Source: Mycobacterium sp. E2733
Lineage (GTDB): Bacteria > Actinomycetota > Actinomycetes > Mycobacteriales > Mycobacteriaceae
Assembly: GCF_001667585.1 (NCBI RefSeq)
Contig: NZ_LZJZ01000006.1
Coordinates: 1 to 64,000, forward strand
Length of the DNA: 64,000 nt
Reading direction: 5' to 3'
Positions 1 through 9,200 of this stretch are shown here, piece after piece (the first letter of the stretch is position 1; the number at the start of each line of letters is the position of its first letter). The translations under genes were made by a program, and so were the position numbers. The notes under the pieces are model-generated. The model saw only the letters and a program-made list of their open reading frames with translations, was not told the origin of the DNA and ran no database searches.

Positions 1-61
1 GTGCCCAATAAGCATTAAGCACGTTCTGGGCGAAGTAGCATGTTGTCTCCTTCGTGCCGCG
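1..61. repeat. Left arm of a 61-bp perfect inverted repeat
   Basis: Bases 1-61 are the exact reverse complement of 639-699; the match stops at base 62 (c against a at 638). The copy begins precisely at base 1 and its partner lies inside a coding region. This looks like an assembly or contig-edge fold-back rather than a biological repeat, though the sequence alone cannot prove it. Confidence 0.9.
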
Positions 62-887
62 CCCCAGCCCCCCGCCGCCAACGCCCACCCTGCCTGAAGA
101 GCCCGACGAGCGCTATGGCAACGCCGACGCGTTGGGACGGGCCTCGCAGCGCGCACTGCAAGCCAATCGACTTGCCTCACAGGCGAATACAGAATATCAG
201 GCCGATACGATCGCGGCGCCGTACGTTTCGTTGCCCCCTATGAGCGTGGCGCGGGGCCAGGCGCATTCGGGGCCGCCCACGGGTCCGACGGTGATGCCGG
301 ATCGCGGTGCCGAAGACCGCTCCCGGCAATGGCTTGTGCCGATGGTGGTAATCGGCGTCGCAGGGGCATTGCTGTTGGGTGCCATCGGGGTGGTCATCGG
401 TCTGCTTGTCGACCGGAACCCCGGGCCGCAGGCCGGTCCCTCGCTCTCGGCCCCCAACACAGCGCCACCCACGCCTTACCCGAGCCCGTCCGCGCAACTT
501 CCCCCGGGGCCGGTATCGCGGTCGGTGCCCGCTCCGGCCACGCCACCGCCGCTGGTGACAGGCCCGGATGCGAGACAAGAGGAATGCAACCAAGGTTTTT
601 CAAGGCCAGGCTCGGCGGCATGGGGAAGCCATTCCGGACGCGGCACGAAGGAGACAACATGCTACTTCGCCCAGAACGTGCTTAATGCTTATTGGGCACA
701 ACACGGCGCCCCGGTCCCCGACCTGCGAATCGTATCGGTGCGGGGCGCAGTCCACTGCGACGCTGTGACGGACGACTGCGACCCCGCTACAAACGGCGTG
801 AACTTCTTCATGCATTGCCAGAAGGAAGGCTCAGATAGTTGGATCACCTGCCGAGGGGGGAATGGCGCAGTGGTCTACCTGTGGTAG
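54..887 (+). CDS. Single-pass membrane protein with Cys-rich extracytoplasmic domain (5' end unreliable)
   Basis: Read from GTG 54 it gives 277 aa, but the first 61 bases of the window are an inverted copy of 639-699. The true N-terminus is therefore probably missing and the trustworthy part begins near base 62. The protein has a Pro-rich cytoplasmic stretch, one transmembrane helix at about residues 92-115, a Pro-rich linker, then a C-terminal domain with several Cys (ETTCYFAQNV, VHCD, DDCD, MHCQ, WITCRGGN) ending GAVVYLW. I associate this kind of ending (Cys, FAxNV, then CxGGNxAVVY) with mycobacterial secreted proteins and kinase sensor domains. Its ligand is unknown. It converges on the serine hydrolase gene, with a hairpin directly at its stop codon. 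Confidence 0.6.
   Translation: MPRPSPPPPTPTLPEEPDERYGNADALGRASQRALQANRLASQANTEYQADTIAAPYVSLPPMSVARGQAHSGPPTGPTVMPDRGAEDRSRQWLVPMVVIGVAGALLLGAIGVVIGLLVDRNPGPQAGPSLSAPNTAPPTPYPSPSAQLPPGPVSRSVPAPATPPPLVTGPDARQEECNQGFSRPGSAAWGSHSGRGTKETTCYFAQNVLNAYWAQHGAPVPDLRIVSVRGAVHCDAVTDDCDPATNGVNFFMHCQKEGSDSWITCRGGNGAVVYLW
639..699. repeat. Right arm of the 61-bp inverted repeat
   Basis: Exact reverse complement of bases 1-61. Here the sequence is in frame and encodes part of the Cys-containing domain of the first gene, so this copy is the genuine one. Confidence 0.9.
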
Positions 888-911
888 CGGCTGACGTGGG
901 GCGTCGGCCGC
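887..911. terminator. Hairpin terminator between convergent genes
   Basis: A 10-bp stem (887-896 with 902-911, one U-G wobble) and a 5-base loop begin on the last base of the stop codon of the first gene. There is no U tract, which is common for mycobacterial terminators. It lies between two convergent genes and could serve both. Confidence 0.5.
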
Positions 912-930
912 ACTACCTGCGTGGCGATTC

Positions 931-1908
931 TTAGCTCCCGCAATGACCGGCGGGCAGCGTCGCGATATGAGACGTCAGCCAGTGGGCCACTTCTGTGAGG
1001 TCGTGGGTACCGTCGGCGAAGGAGCCTGAGTAAGGCTCGGCCGCCACTGCAACGGCGACCATGCCGGTTGGGCCGGAAAGTATTCCGATCTGCCGTACCA
1101 GATACTTACCGGCCGGCGACGGTCCCCACCCGCCCTTGAAACGCGTGCCGGAAATGTCGCCGATGCCCCAGTCCTGGCCCGGTTCGATTTGGCCCATCAG
1201 GGCGAATATCGGCTCATTCCGCTTCTCGCACACCGCGAGAGCCATGAACCGGGCCTGGTTGAATAGCGACCAGTCGCTTTGACCGAACGCGGTGAACTGC
1301 GGCCGCACCTTCCGCGATTGGACGGTCGTCTCATCGCCGGTTTCCCGCAGCACGTCTTCCACCTTGTGGGCTGCGGTGATGGGATCTCCCAGGCTCTGCC
1401 AGATCGACTCGGCTGCCGCGTTGTCTGATTCGGTGATGGCGGCGGTCATCTCGGAGGTGAGCTGGGGCGGATCTTCTTCGCGCAGCGCAGCGATCGTCAG
1501 AGGTACTTTCATCGTCGACCAGGCCGGACCGCTTCGCCAGTCACCCAGAGTCAATGGGTCTCGCCCGTTGCCGACTGCACCGACCGCGATCCCCATGGTC
1601 GCCTGCAACTTGTTCTCCAGCTGTGAGAAGTCGGTGGCCAGCACCGTCGAGTTGGTGGGAGCCGAGTTGGCTGGCGGGCTCGCCGTGGGTACGGCGGGGG
1701 AGACGAGCCGGTTCTGGGTCGGCGACGGGCCGGGGGCGGTTTGCGATGGTCGTGCGGTTGAGCGGCGGTCGATAACGAATCTTGTGCCCCACGCGACGGC
1801 GAACACCATGAGCAGGCTCACCACAACGGCGATTACCCATGCGATCCGGGCGCGAGAGAACCAGCGCCGCCGGTGTGCCGCGTGCATGGACGGTCGAGTG
1901 CGCTGCAT
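931..1908 (-). CDS. Membrane-anchored beta-lactamase-like serine hydrolase
   Basis: 325 aa from ATG 1908, which has AGGGGG just upstream; a GTG at 1926 would add six residues. A short basic N-terminus is followed by one transmembrane helix at about residues 22-42, a Pro/Ser/Thr linker, and a penicillin-recognising fold. All three signature elements are visible: S131-T-M-K134 (SxxK), S161-D-N (SDN) and K258-G-G (KTG-like). The protein therefore faces the periplasm and is probably an acyl-serine enzyme. Class A beta-lactamases usually have a Glu-containing omega loop, which I cannot place with confidence, so this may be a carboxypeptidase or penicillin-sensing relative rather than a true beta-lactamase. 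The divergent neighbour is a transmembrane Ser/Thr kinase, which suggests a cell-wall theme. Confidence 0.7.
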   Translation of the reverse strand: MQRTRPSMHAAHRRRWFSRARIAWVIAVVVSLLMVFAVAWGTRFVIDRRSTARPSQTAPGPSPTQNRLVSPAVPTASPPANSAPTNSTVLATDFSQLENKLQATMGIAVGAVGNGRDPLTLGDWRSGPAWSTMKVPLTIAALREEDPPQLTSEMTAAITESDNAAAESIWQSLGDPITAAHKVEDVLRETGDETTVQSRKVRPQFTAFGQSDWSLFNQARFMALAVCEKRNEPIFALMGQIEPGQDWGIGDISGTRFKGGWGPSPAGKYLVRQIGILSGPTGMVAVAVAAEPYSGSFADGTHDLTEVAHWLTSHIATLPAGHCGS

Positions 1909-2402
1909 CGTCCCCCTAACCGACACGCCACGTGCTGTCGCGGCCCGCGTGCGGGCCGCGTCGGGGCAACCTGTGTCATCACACTATGTTGCAGGGGCGT
2001 GCCCACCATGTGACGCCGATTGACCGAGACAAGTTGGCAAGCCATCACGACTAAGCCCGCTTTCCGCCACCACCAATAGTTAGGACTCAAGCTTCTGGGT
2101 ATTGCCCGTAGCCCGTACCGGTCAGAATTGCGCGACATTCTCGACGCTGATGAACATGCCCTGGCCGGTGCTGTCATTGGTGAACCCGGTCCCGTCGCGC
2201 TCGGTTTCACCGATGGTGGCGCCGGTGATCGGTGGAGGGTCCGCCCGCCGCCGTCGGCGCCGGCACGCCATTGTGGTGGGGTTGGTGGCGCGCAACCGGT
2301 CCGGGTGGTGGGACCAATGGTCCTGGCAGCCGGGGACAAGCGGCTCTACGCCCGGCCTCGAAGCGGCACGAGAATCACAATTCCAGCAACCAAGGGAGCC
2401 CA
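1909..2402. other. Non-coding gap with a likely gene remnant at 2122-2271 (minus)
   Basis: About 500 bases between the divergent hydrolase and kinase genes. On the minus strand 2122-2271 there is a 49-codon frame. Its first ten codons are an Arg run, but its last 39 look protein-like (GETERDGTGF, GQGMFISVENVAQF, then stop). It resembles the C-terminal tail of a secreted protein whose upstream part has decayed. I cannot name the family. The rest should hold the divergent promoters, but I see no convincing -10/-35 pair. Confidence 0.3.
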
Positions 2403-2462
2403 GTGACGGCGTTGATCGCTGCGCTGGTCAGCGCACTGGGTGGGGCGAATTTCGTCGATTAG
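2403..2462 (+). CDS. Possible 19-aa leader peptide upstream of the kinase
   Basis: GTG 2403 follows a good Shine-Dalgarno (AAGGGAG, 4-nt gap) and opens a 19-codon frame (MTALIAALVS...ANFVD) ending 10 nt before the kinase ATG. It is too short to judge by codon use. It could be a translated leader that couples to the kinase, or a chance frame. Confidence 0.3.
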   Translation: MTALIAALVSALGGANFVD

Positions 2463-2472
2463 GGGCGAGCGG

Positions 2473-4428
2473 ATGGCATATGTGCAGACACCGGCGGGGT
2501 CGGTGGTCGAGGGCAGGCCGTTTGGGCGTTACCAGTTGGTGGAGTTGTTGGGTCGCGGTGGGATGGGTGAGGTGTGGCGGGCCTATGACACCGTCATGGA
2601 TCGGGTGGTCGCGCTCAAGCTGCTGTTGCCCACTGTGGCCGAGGATCCGGCCTATGTTGAGCGGTTTCGCCGCGAGGCCCACGCCGCGGCGAGTCTGGAC
2701 GAGCCGCACGTCATCCCCATCTACGACTTCGGGGAGATCGACGGACGGCTGTATGTGACCATGCGGCTGATCGAGGGCCGCGACCTGCACGATCTGCTGG
2801 CCGAGGGCCCCCTGGAACCCGCGCGGGCGATCGCGATCATCGAGCAGATCGCCGAGGCTTTGCACGCCGCGCATGAAATCGGGTTGATCCACCGCGACGT
2901 CAAACCGTCCAACATCTTGATCACCAAGAACGACTTCGCCTACCTGATCGATTTCGGGATCGCGCGCGCGGCCGGGGAGACCGGGCTGACCAGCACCGGG
3001 GCGGCCATTGGCACCTGGGCCTACATGTCCCCCGAGCGGCTCAACACCGGACAGGCCGACGCCCGCGCCGACATCTACGCCCTGGCCTGTGTGCTGTTTG
3101 AGGCGCTGACCGGCCAGCGCCCCTACCCCGGCGACAGCCTCGAGCAGCAGATCGTCGGGCACCTGACCACCCCGCCGCCGCGGCCCTCGGCACGCCACCC
3201 CGGGGTGCCCGAAGGGATGGATGCCGTCATCGCCAAGGGCATGGCCAAAGACCCCGACCAGCGCTATGCCACCACCGTGGAGTTGGCGCGCGCCGCCCGC
3301 GACGCGACCACCGTGCCGCTACCCCGACCGGAGCAGACCGTGCAGGTGCATCCAGCGGACCATACCGACCAGCCCACCGCGGGCCCCATCCAGAGCCGCG
3401 ACACCCTACTGGCCCCCACCGGGGCCGCACCCGCCCTGCCACCACCGGCACCACCGCCGGGGGTGACGCCCACCCCGCACCGGCCGGGTTGGCGGCGACC
3501 CCGCGTCGTGGTTCCGGCGCTGCTGGTGATCGCGGTGCTGATCGGCGGCGGTGTCTTCGCCGCCGTGAACGCCTCCCAACACCACAACAACAAGCCAACC
3601 CCGGCCGCGCCGGCCGCACCGCCGCCGAATACGGGTCCCTTCACCGGTATCTACACCGCCGCCTTCGGCCCACAAACCGATCTCGACGGGAAACCGGTCG
3701 AGGCTGCGCCGCCGAGGACCGAAATCTGGGGTCTGCGCTCGGTGTGCCGTCCGGGCGGGTGCGTGGCCACCGCGGCACGGCGAAGCGCCGACACCCCGCT
3801 CGTGTCGACGTTGGTGTTCGACGAGGTTGGCGGGCGCTGGCTGGCCGTCGGCACCGGCCCCGGAACCTGCCGCGACGCTCCCGCCGAACGCTGGCAGGTG
3901 TTGACGCTGCAACCCCGTCCCGACGGCACCCTCGCCGGCGACTACAGCTCGACGACCAGCAATGGCTGCGGCTTCAAGCGGGCCGTGAGCTTCACCCGCA
4001 CCGGCGACGTCGACGTCACCAGCCTGCCCGACCCGACCGGCCAGCCGCCGCGAGTGGTGTCGCCGGCCGAAGCGCTGCACGGCCGCTACCACGCCACGGT
4101 CACGTTTCCCGACGGGGAAAAAAAGGAGGCCGACCTCGCGGTTCGCACCGACTGTCTTCGCGCCGGTGATCGGTGCATGAGCTATTTCCACAACCCCGAT
4201 GGCAGTATGCCGTTGGTGTTCGCCGGCGCGACGTGGACCCGGGACGACGGCTTCGACCAACCATGTCCGCGCGGCGGCACGACGCACACGAAAATCACCG
4301 CGGCGTATCTGCTTCCGCGACCATCGCAGGATCCGATCCCGGTGCTGACCGGGCACGGTCGCGCGGAAGAGACCGGCGCCTGCACCAGCTTTGAGTTCGA
4401 CGACAAGTTAGTGCGCACCGGCGACTGA
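2473..4428 (+). CDS. Transmembrane serine/threonine protein kinase with extracellular sensor domain
   Basis: 651 aa from ATG 2473; an in-frame GTG at 2440 would add 11 residues that do not resemble kinases. The cytoplasmic kinase domain spans about residues 20-280: Gly loop GRGGMG (27-32), ATP-binding K49 (VALK), catalytic HRD (D142) and DFG (D160). The activation loop is rich in Thr/Ser (GLTSTG) and the APE-equivalent reads SPE. A Pro-rich juxtamembrane segment (285-340) leads to one transmembrane helix (about 346-366), then an extracytoplasmic domain of about 280 residues with paired Cys and an FTGIYTA-type start. The layout matches the PknE/PknF/PknH class of mycobacterial kinases. The sensor domain is not one I recognise, so no pkn letter is assigned. 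Confidence 0.9.
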   Translation: MAYVQTPAGSVVEGRPFGRYQLVELLGRGGMGEVWRAYDTVMDRVVALKLLLPTVAEDPAYVERFRREAHAAASLDEPHVIPIYDFGEIDGRLYVTMRLIEGRDLHDLLAEGPLEPARAIAIIEQIAEALHAAHEIGLIHRDVKPSNILITKNDFAYLIDFGIARAAGETGLTSTGAAIGTWAYMSPERLNTGQADARADIYALACVLFEALTGQRPYPGDSLEQQIVGHLTTPPPRPSARHPGVPEGMDAVIAKGMAKDPDQRYATTVELARAARDATTVPLPRPEQTVQVHPADHTDQPTAGPIQSRDTLLAPTGAAPALPPPAPPPGVTPTPHRPGWRRPRVVVPALLVIAVLIGGGVFAAVNASQHHNNKPTPAAPAAPPPNTGPFTGIYTAAFGPQTDLDGKPVEAAPPRTEIWGLRSVCRPGGCVATAARRSADTPLVSTLVFDEVGGRWLAVGTGPGTCRDAPAERWQVLTLQPRPDGTLAGDYSSTTSNGCGFKRAVSFTRTGDVDVTSLPDPTGQPPRVVSPAEALHGRYHATVTFPDGEKKEADLAVRTDCLRAGDRCMSYFHNPDGSMPLVFAGATWTRDDGFDQPCPRGGTTHTKITAAYLLPRPSQDPIPVLTGHGRAEETGACTSFEFDDKLVRTGD

Positions 4429-4480
4429 AGCTGGCAGCTGACGGTTACCAGCCTGACCGTGGTCGCCGTCGGCGTCGCGA

Positions 4481-4871
4481 TCACGATCTCGCCGCTCGAC
4501 CACGCCCCGCCAGCGTGCGCCCGTCGGCTATTCCGCCGGCAGCCAACACCGGAACATTGGGGAACCGGGCCACCACCGCACAAAGAAAGGGCAGCAGGCT
4601 CAACGTCCCGGTGTGGCCGCCAGCCGCACTGCCTTGGGCGATCAGAAGGTCAGCGCCCCCCGACGGCGAGGTCGGCGTCTTGAAGCGTCTGCACTTGGCA
4701 GATCACCGTGGCACCAGCCCTCTTCGCCTGCCCAAGCCACGGGTTAGGGTCGCCGAAGGAGAACATGACGGCGGGCACGCGCGCAGCCAGTGTCGCCTCG
4801 AACAGCGGAAGAACCATGGGTATGGCCGGCGTGATAAAGCCGACTCGTTGGCGAAGCGCTCGGGCATACCC
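4481..4871 (-). pseudogene. Nitronate monooxygenase (2-nitropropane dioxygenase family) fragment, frameshifted
   Basis: Read on the minus strand, 4871 to about 4660 encodes GFITPAIPMV...MFSFGDPNPW...GATVICQVQT...DADLAVGG. After a one-base shift, about 4656 to 4481 encodes GADLLIAQGSAAGGHTG...VPVLAAGGIADGR. These are hallmark stretches of FMN-dependent nitronate monooxygenases (AQGxxAGGHxG, AAGGIADGR). The frame breaks in a C6 run at 4656-4661; removing one C restores it. Beyond that, both the N-terminal and C-terminal parts of the family (normally well over 300 aa) are missing, so this is a relic and not merely a sequencing slip. Confidence 0.85.
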
Positions 4872-4886
4872 CTAGCATCGAGCGAG

Positions 4887-5276
4887 CTACCAAGGCCACC
4901 TGTAACGGGTACGCCGGCCCATCATGCCGGTACGGGTGCGCGGACCCATCACGCCTGTACCGATACGCCGACCCATCATGGGTGTACCGGTACGCCGACC
5001 CATCATCATGCCGGCACGCCGGCCCGTCACGGATTCGTAGATCGCGATGAGGACAACGGCAGCGGCGACTCCGATGAAAAACGGAATCCAGGCGATGCCG
5101 CCATTGGCATTGTGGTAGCCGAACTGGCTCGCCACCACGGAGCCGATCAAGCCACCCAGGGCGCCGAGGAGAACCGTCATGACCATACCGATGTCTTGCC
5201 TACCCGGCATGACCAGACGCGCCACTACACCGATGATCGCCCCAGCGAACAGGGCGAGAAGTATTGATCCGACCAT
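4887..5276 (-). CDS. GlsB/YeaQ/YmgE-family small membrane protein with repetitive basic tail
   Basis: 129 aa from ATG 5276, preceded by AGGAG with a 5-nt gap; longer upstream starts lack a ribosome site. The N-terminal ~80 residues are the transglycosylase-associated / YeaQ fold: three hydrophobic helices with GAIIGVVARLVMPG and GALGGLIGS motifs. The last ~45 residues are imperfect 9-residue repeats of the form GRRTGTxMM, giving a very basic, Met-rich cytoplasmic or surface tail that the family normally lacks. The family is linked to general or acid stress, but its molecular role is unclear. It stands alone between two degraded genes. Confidence 0.8.
   Translation of the reverse strand: MVGSILLALFAGAIIGVVARLVMPGRQDIGMVMTVLLGALGGLIGSVVASQFGYHNANGGIAWIPFFIGVAAAVVLIAIYESVTGRRAGMMMGRRTGTPMMGRRIGTGVMGPRTRTGMMGRRTRYRWPW
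4905..5030. repeat. Imperfect 27-bp tandem repeat encoding 9-residue units
   Basis: Roughly four copies of a 27-base unit built on GTACCGxTACGCCGACCCAT. They are in frame and encode the GRRTGTxMM tail units of the small membrane protein. The unit length is a multiple of three, so copy-number change would keep the frame. Confidence 0.7.
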
Positions 5277-5544
5277 GGCAGCTCCTGTGCTAGCGGCGCC
5301 CGGAATGAACACCATCTTCGACGACGGGTTCCCCGAACCGACGGACTTAACACGAACTGCGACCGAGCTGTTGGCCCCCGGCCTCCCTCAGGCGGCCGGA
5401 CACGTCCGAGCCGGGCACCGCGGTGGGCTAGCACGATCTAGCCTTCGGCGATGGGGCGATGGTCTGCAACCGGGGCAGCCGCACCGCGGTCGGCGATCTG
5501 CGCATCCTGCGGCTCAGCCAGGCCACCGCCCGAGCCGTTAAGCG
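5277..5544. other. Gap without a recognisable gene, upstream of the integrase fragment
   Basis: Contains the RBS and promoter side of the small membrane protein. A 36-codon open frame (5431-5541, HDLAFGDGAM...ARAVKR, then stop) may be the tail of a lost gene. The integrase frame is closed by a TAA at 5539-5541, so its N-terminal half is absent. I see no tRNA or clear attachment site here. Confidence 0.4.
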
Positions 5545-6219
5545 GTGATGCAGGCCGGGGTGAGGCTGCCCAGGCGCCCGCCGCGGCGCAACGTCTATCT
5601 GACCGCTGAACAACTGCAGCGTCTGGCCGCCGAATCTGGCCGCTACCGATCGCTGGTGTTGCTGCTGGGCGTCGGGGGTCTGCGCTGGGGAGAGGCTGCG
5701 GCGCTGCGCGTCTGTGATATCGACTTTCTGCGCCGCCGGGTCGAGCTTCACCGCAATGTCGTGGACGTCAACGGCACGATGTTCGTCGGCACGCTCAAGA
5801 CCAACAAGAACCGCGCGGTGGCGCTCCCTCCGTTCGTCAACGACGCGCTGGCACAGACCGCCGAGGGCAAGGAGCGCGACGAGCTGCTGTGGCCGTCGCG
5901 CACTGGCGGGTATCGGGGGCCGCCGTCGTCTCCGGATTCATGGCTCGCCGGTGCGGTGCGCCGTTGCCAGAGCCAGGACAAGTCCTTCCCTCGGGTGACG
6001 GCCCACGATCTGCGCCACACGGCTGCGTCGCTGGCCATCTCGGCGGGCGCGAATCCGAAGGTGGTGCAGCGCATGCTCGGGCACGCCAGTGCGGCGATGA
6101 CGCTGGACGTATACGCCGATCTTTTCGAGTCGGATCTCGACAAAGTAGCCGTTACTGTGGCCAAAATGTGGCCACGAGAGCAGGAGACGAACACACGTTC
6201 GGCACCGGAAACCCTCTGA
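5545..6219 (+). pseudogene. Tyrosine recombinase (phage-type integrase), N-terminally truncated
   Basis: 224 aa from GTG 5545 with an in-frame stop directly upstream. The complete catalytic domain is present: R47 (GGLRWGE), a beta-hairpin Lys (TLKTNKN, K85/K88), H154-x-x-R157 (HDLRHTA), H180 (MLGHASA) and nucleophile Y190 (LDVYADLF). The N-terminal arm-binding and SAM-like core-binding domains, normally 150 or more residues, are missing. It is most likely inactive. It lies 36 bp from the stop of the carboxylase gene at the edge of the megasynthase operon and may be a scar of the event that brought DNA here. Confidence 0.85.
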
Positions 6220-6255
6220 TCAGGCCTTATCCTGCGCTGCACAAGGACCCGGCCG

Positions 6256-9200
6256 CTACACCGTTGACATGCCCCGGTCGAGGGCGTCGACGATGTAGGG
6301 CCGCAGTCCCTCGGCGGTGATGATGTGATTGACCGAGCCGACCGCCAGCGCCCGCTCGACCGTGTGCACGCGATCGAACTCGTCGGCCACTTCGCTGAGC
6401 TTTTCTGCGTGCACCGCCGCCCTGAGCTCGGCGAGCTGGGCCCGTGCGCTCGCTGCATCGGAACCGGTTGCTTCGCGGGCCCTTTCGGCGGCCCCGCGGA
6501 CACGGGGATCGGAATCGGTGCGCGCCTCCACGTCGCGGACGAAGACGGTGGCGGCGGCGGGCGCACCGCCGATAACGGAGGCGAACGAGCCCTCGACGGC
6601 GGCGATCTCCAGCCGATCGTTGAGTTTCGTCGAGAACACCACGAAGGCGCCGCCGTGGTAGCGGGAGACCACCACAAAGACGATCGGGCCGCGGAAATTC
6701 GTTACCGCACGGCCGATTTCGGCCCCGTACTCCAGTTGCCAGCGGCGCATCGACTCGGGCGAGCCGTCGAAGCCCGACAGGTTGGCCAGCACGACGACCG
6801 GGCGGTTGCCGCTGGCCGCGTTGATCGCGCGGGCGAGCTTGCGGGACGACTGCGGAAACAGCGTCCCCGACGACCACGAGGTGGGGCCGCCCGCCGGGAC
6901 GAATCCGCGACGAGGCACGGTGTGCGACTCGATTCCGAGCAGGCACACCGGGATTCCGCCGATGTGGGCGTCCCACACGATCGCCGTCTCCGCGCCGCGC
7001 CATTGGCCCCAGCGTTCCAGCGGCGCGGAGTCGGCGTCGGCGACGGCCCGCATCACCGAGCGCATGTCGAACGGCTTCTTACGCTCCGGATTGTGGTCGT
7101 CGGAGAAGATCTCGCCAACGGTCGCCATGTCGCACCCGGAGTGCGGCGCGGATCGCACGTCACGGTCAACCGGGTCCGTGGTGGTGCGCCGCCGCGGCCA
7201 CCTCTCGCCTGGCGGCACGTAGGTGTATTCGTAATGGCGCAGCAGGATTTCGCAGGCTTCGGCCAGCGTCGGAGCCCAATACTGCCCCTGGCCGTTGGGC
7301 CCCATGATCCGGTCGAAACCGCCGATACCGAAGTTGTCTTCGGCGGACACCCCGCCGGAGAAGTCCAGCGCCTGTTTGCCGGTCAGCACCATCGCGCTGG
7401 CCGGCGTCATCACCAGGATGCCCCGGGTGTGCATCAGCATCGTCGATTCGCCGTTCCAGTACGGCTGGGCGCCCACGTTCACGCCGGTGACGACGATGTT
7501 CACCTCCCCGCCGGCCTGGGTGAACTCGATGAGGCGGCGCAGCACCGCGGCAATCCAGTCCATGTTCTCCGTGCCGCTGTCCATCGCGATCTTCGCCCCG
7601 GACGACAGCGCGAACCACTCGACCGGCACCCGCATCCGCTCGGCCAGATCCAGCGCCGCGATGATGCGCCGGCACTCCGGCTCGGCCAGGTTGCCCAGTC
7701 CGCGGGTCGGGTCGCCGAACAGCGCCACCCGGGTCATGCCCTCCGGCACCTTCTCGGTGTCGTTGCGGAGCACACCGACCACGATGTTGGCGCTGTTGTT
7801 GCCGTACGGTCGCGACACCGGCGCCAGGCCGCCCTGCTCGTCCAGGTCGTGCTCGACGAACCGCCCGGCGGGAAACCGGGAAACGGCCCCGGGCGGAGGG
7901 GTGAGCATCCGCACGATCTCATACGGATAGGGGGCACCAAAGCGGTTGGCGCGCAATAGCTTCTGCTGATACGCCGTCAACGGGCGGACCGGCTGCTTGT
8001 CCGGCGGACGTTCGCGTATCGTCACGCCCCCGTCCAAGCCCTCCAGGTCGAGCACGGCGTGGCGCCCGTCGGGATAGCGCACGCGCAGCACCACCTTCTC
8101 CAGCCCGGCGCCGACGGCCAACGGTGCCAGCGATCCGGCCAGTTCGTCCCACGCGGCGCGCGGAACATCCCACGGGGGCCGCACGTAGAGCATCATCCGG
8201 TTGGCGGCCGGCCGGTTGCGCGCCTCGAACGCGGTCAACGCTTCCTGCATCGCCGACAGTGCGAGCAGACCCATCAGCTCCAGGCGCGGGTATCGCACCG
8301 CGCCGCCCACGGAGCGCACCGGCGTCAGGTCGCGCACTTCGGCGAGCGCGAACAGCCGGTGATCGGCGGGGTTGTCGCGGGCCACCGCGTGGAACACGTA
8401 CACGTCCTCGGCCGAGCGCAGGCGGCGGAGTTCGAAGTTCGCCAGCCGCCACACGTCCAGCCGCTTGGCCAACATCGGATGCAGATTGCGATAGAGCGGG
8501 TCCTCGACGAATTGACCCTCCCGCTGCCGGTAGGTCACGTGGTGGGTGCGGAAGCGCTCCGGCGCGGTCCCGTCCAGGGTTGTCACGGTCAAATCCAGGC
8601 GCCACAGCAGTCGCCCGAAATCGCAACCGGCAAGCAGCTTTTCGGCCTCGGCGATGACGGTGTCGATATCCGTCGTCTCGCCGTGCCGCCAGAGCTCCAA
8701 ATCCACCACGACCTGCCGATCGGGGTCGGCCGTCCGCAACTGCGCGGCGATCGCCCCGGACAGCTCGGGCAGCTCCGCCCACGGCGCGTACGCGGTGACC
8801 AGGTGGATGTGCTTGTCCTCGAAGTCGTAGTCGGCGCTGCCCAACAGCCAGCCGTCATGCTCATCCACGGCCACGTTGCGGAGTTGGCGGATCCGGTAGA
8901 ACCGGCGGATGTACACCTCCGCCAACACCCGGTGCAGCGCCGGGTCGCGGCTGGCACGCCATCGCCGCAGCAGCTCGGCGCGCAGCGGCTGCGGGCAGGC
9001 GACGAGGCGGTCGATTCGGCGGGACCGGCCGGCGCCGTCGGGATCGTCCCGCAGCGCATCGAGATCCCGCTGCACGCGGGAGTACTCGAGGGTGACGGTC
9101 GCCGCGAGCAGGGGTTCGTCGAAGTAGTGGAACCGCACATCGCGGGCCAGGTCCGCGACGTTGCGCTGGCGCCCCTGGATGGCCGCCAGCCGGTCAAGCC

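Noticed and set aside
5340..5545. A tRNA or attachment core next to the integrase
   Set aside because: No cloverleaf could be drawn and no tRNA-like 3' end or direct repeat was found by eye.
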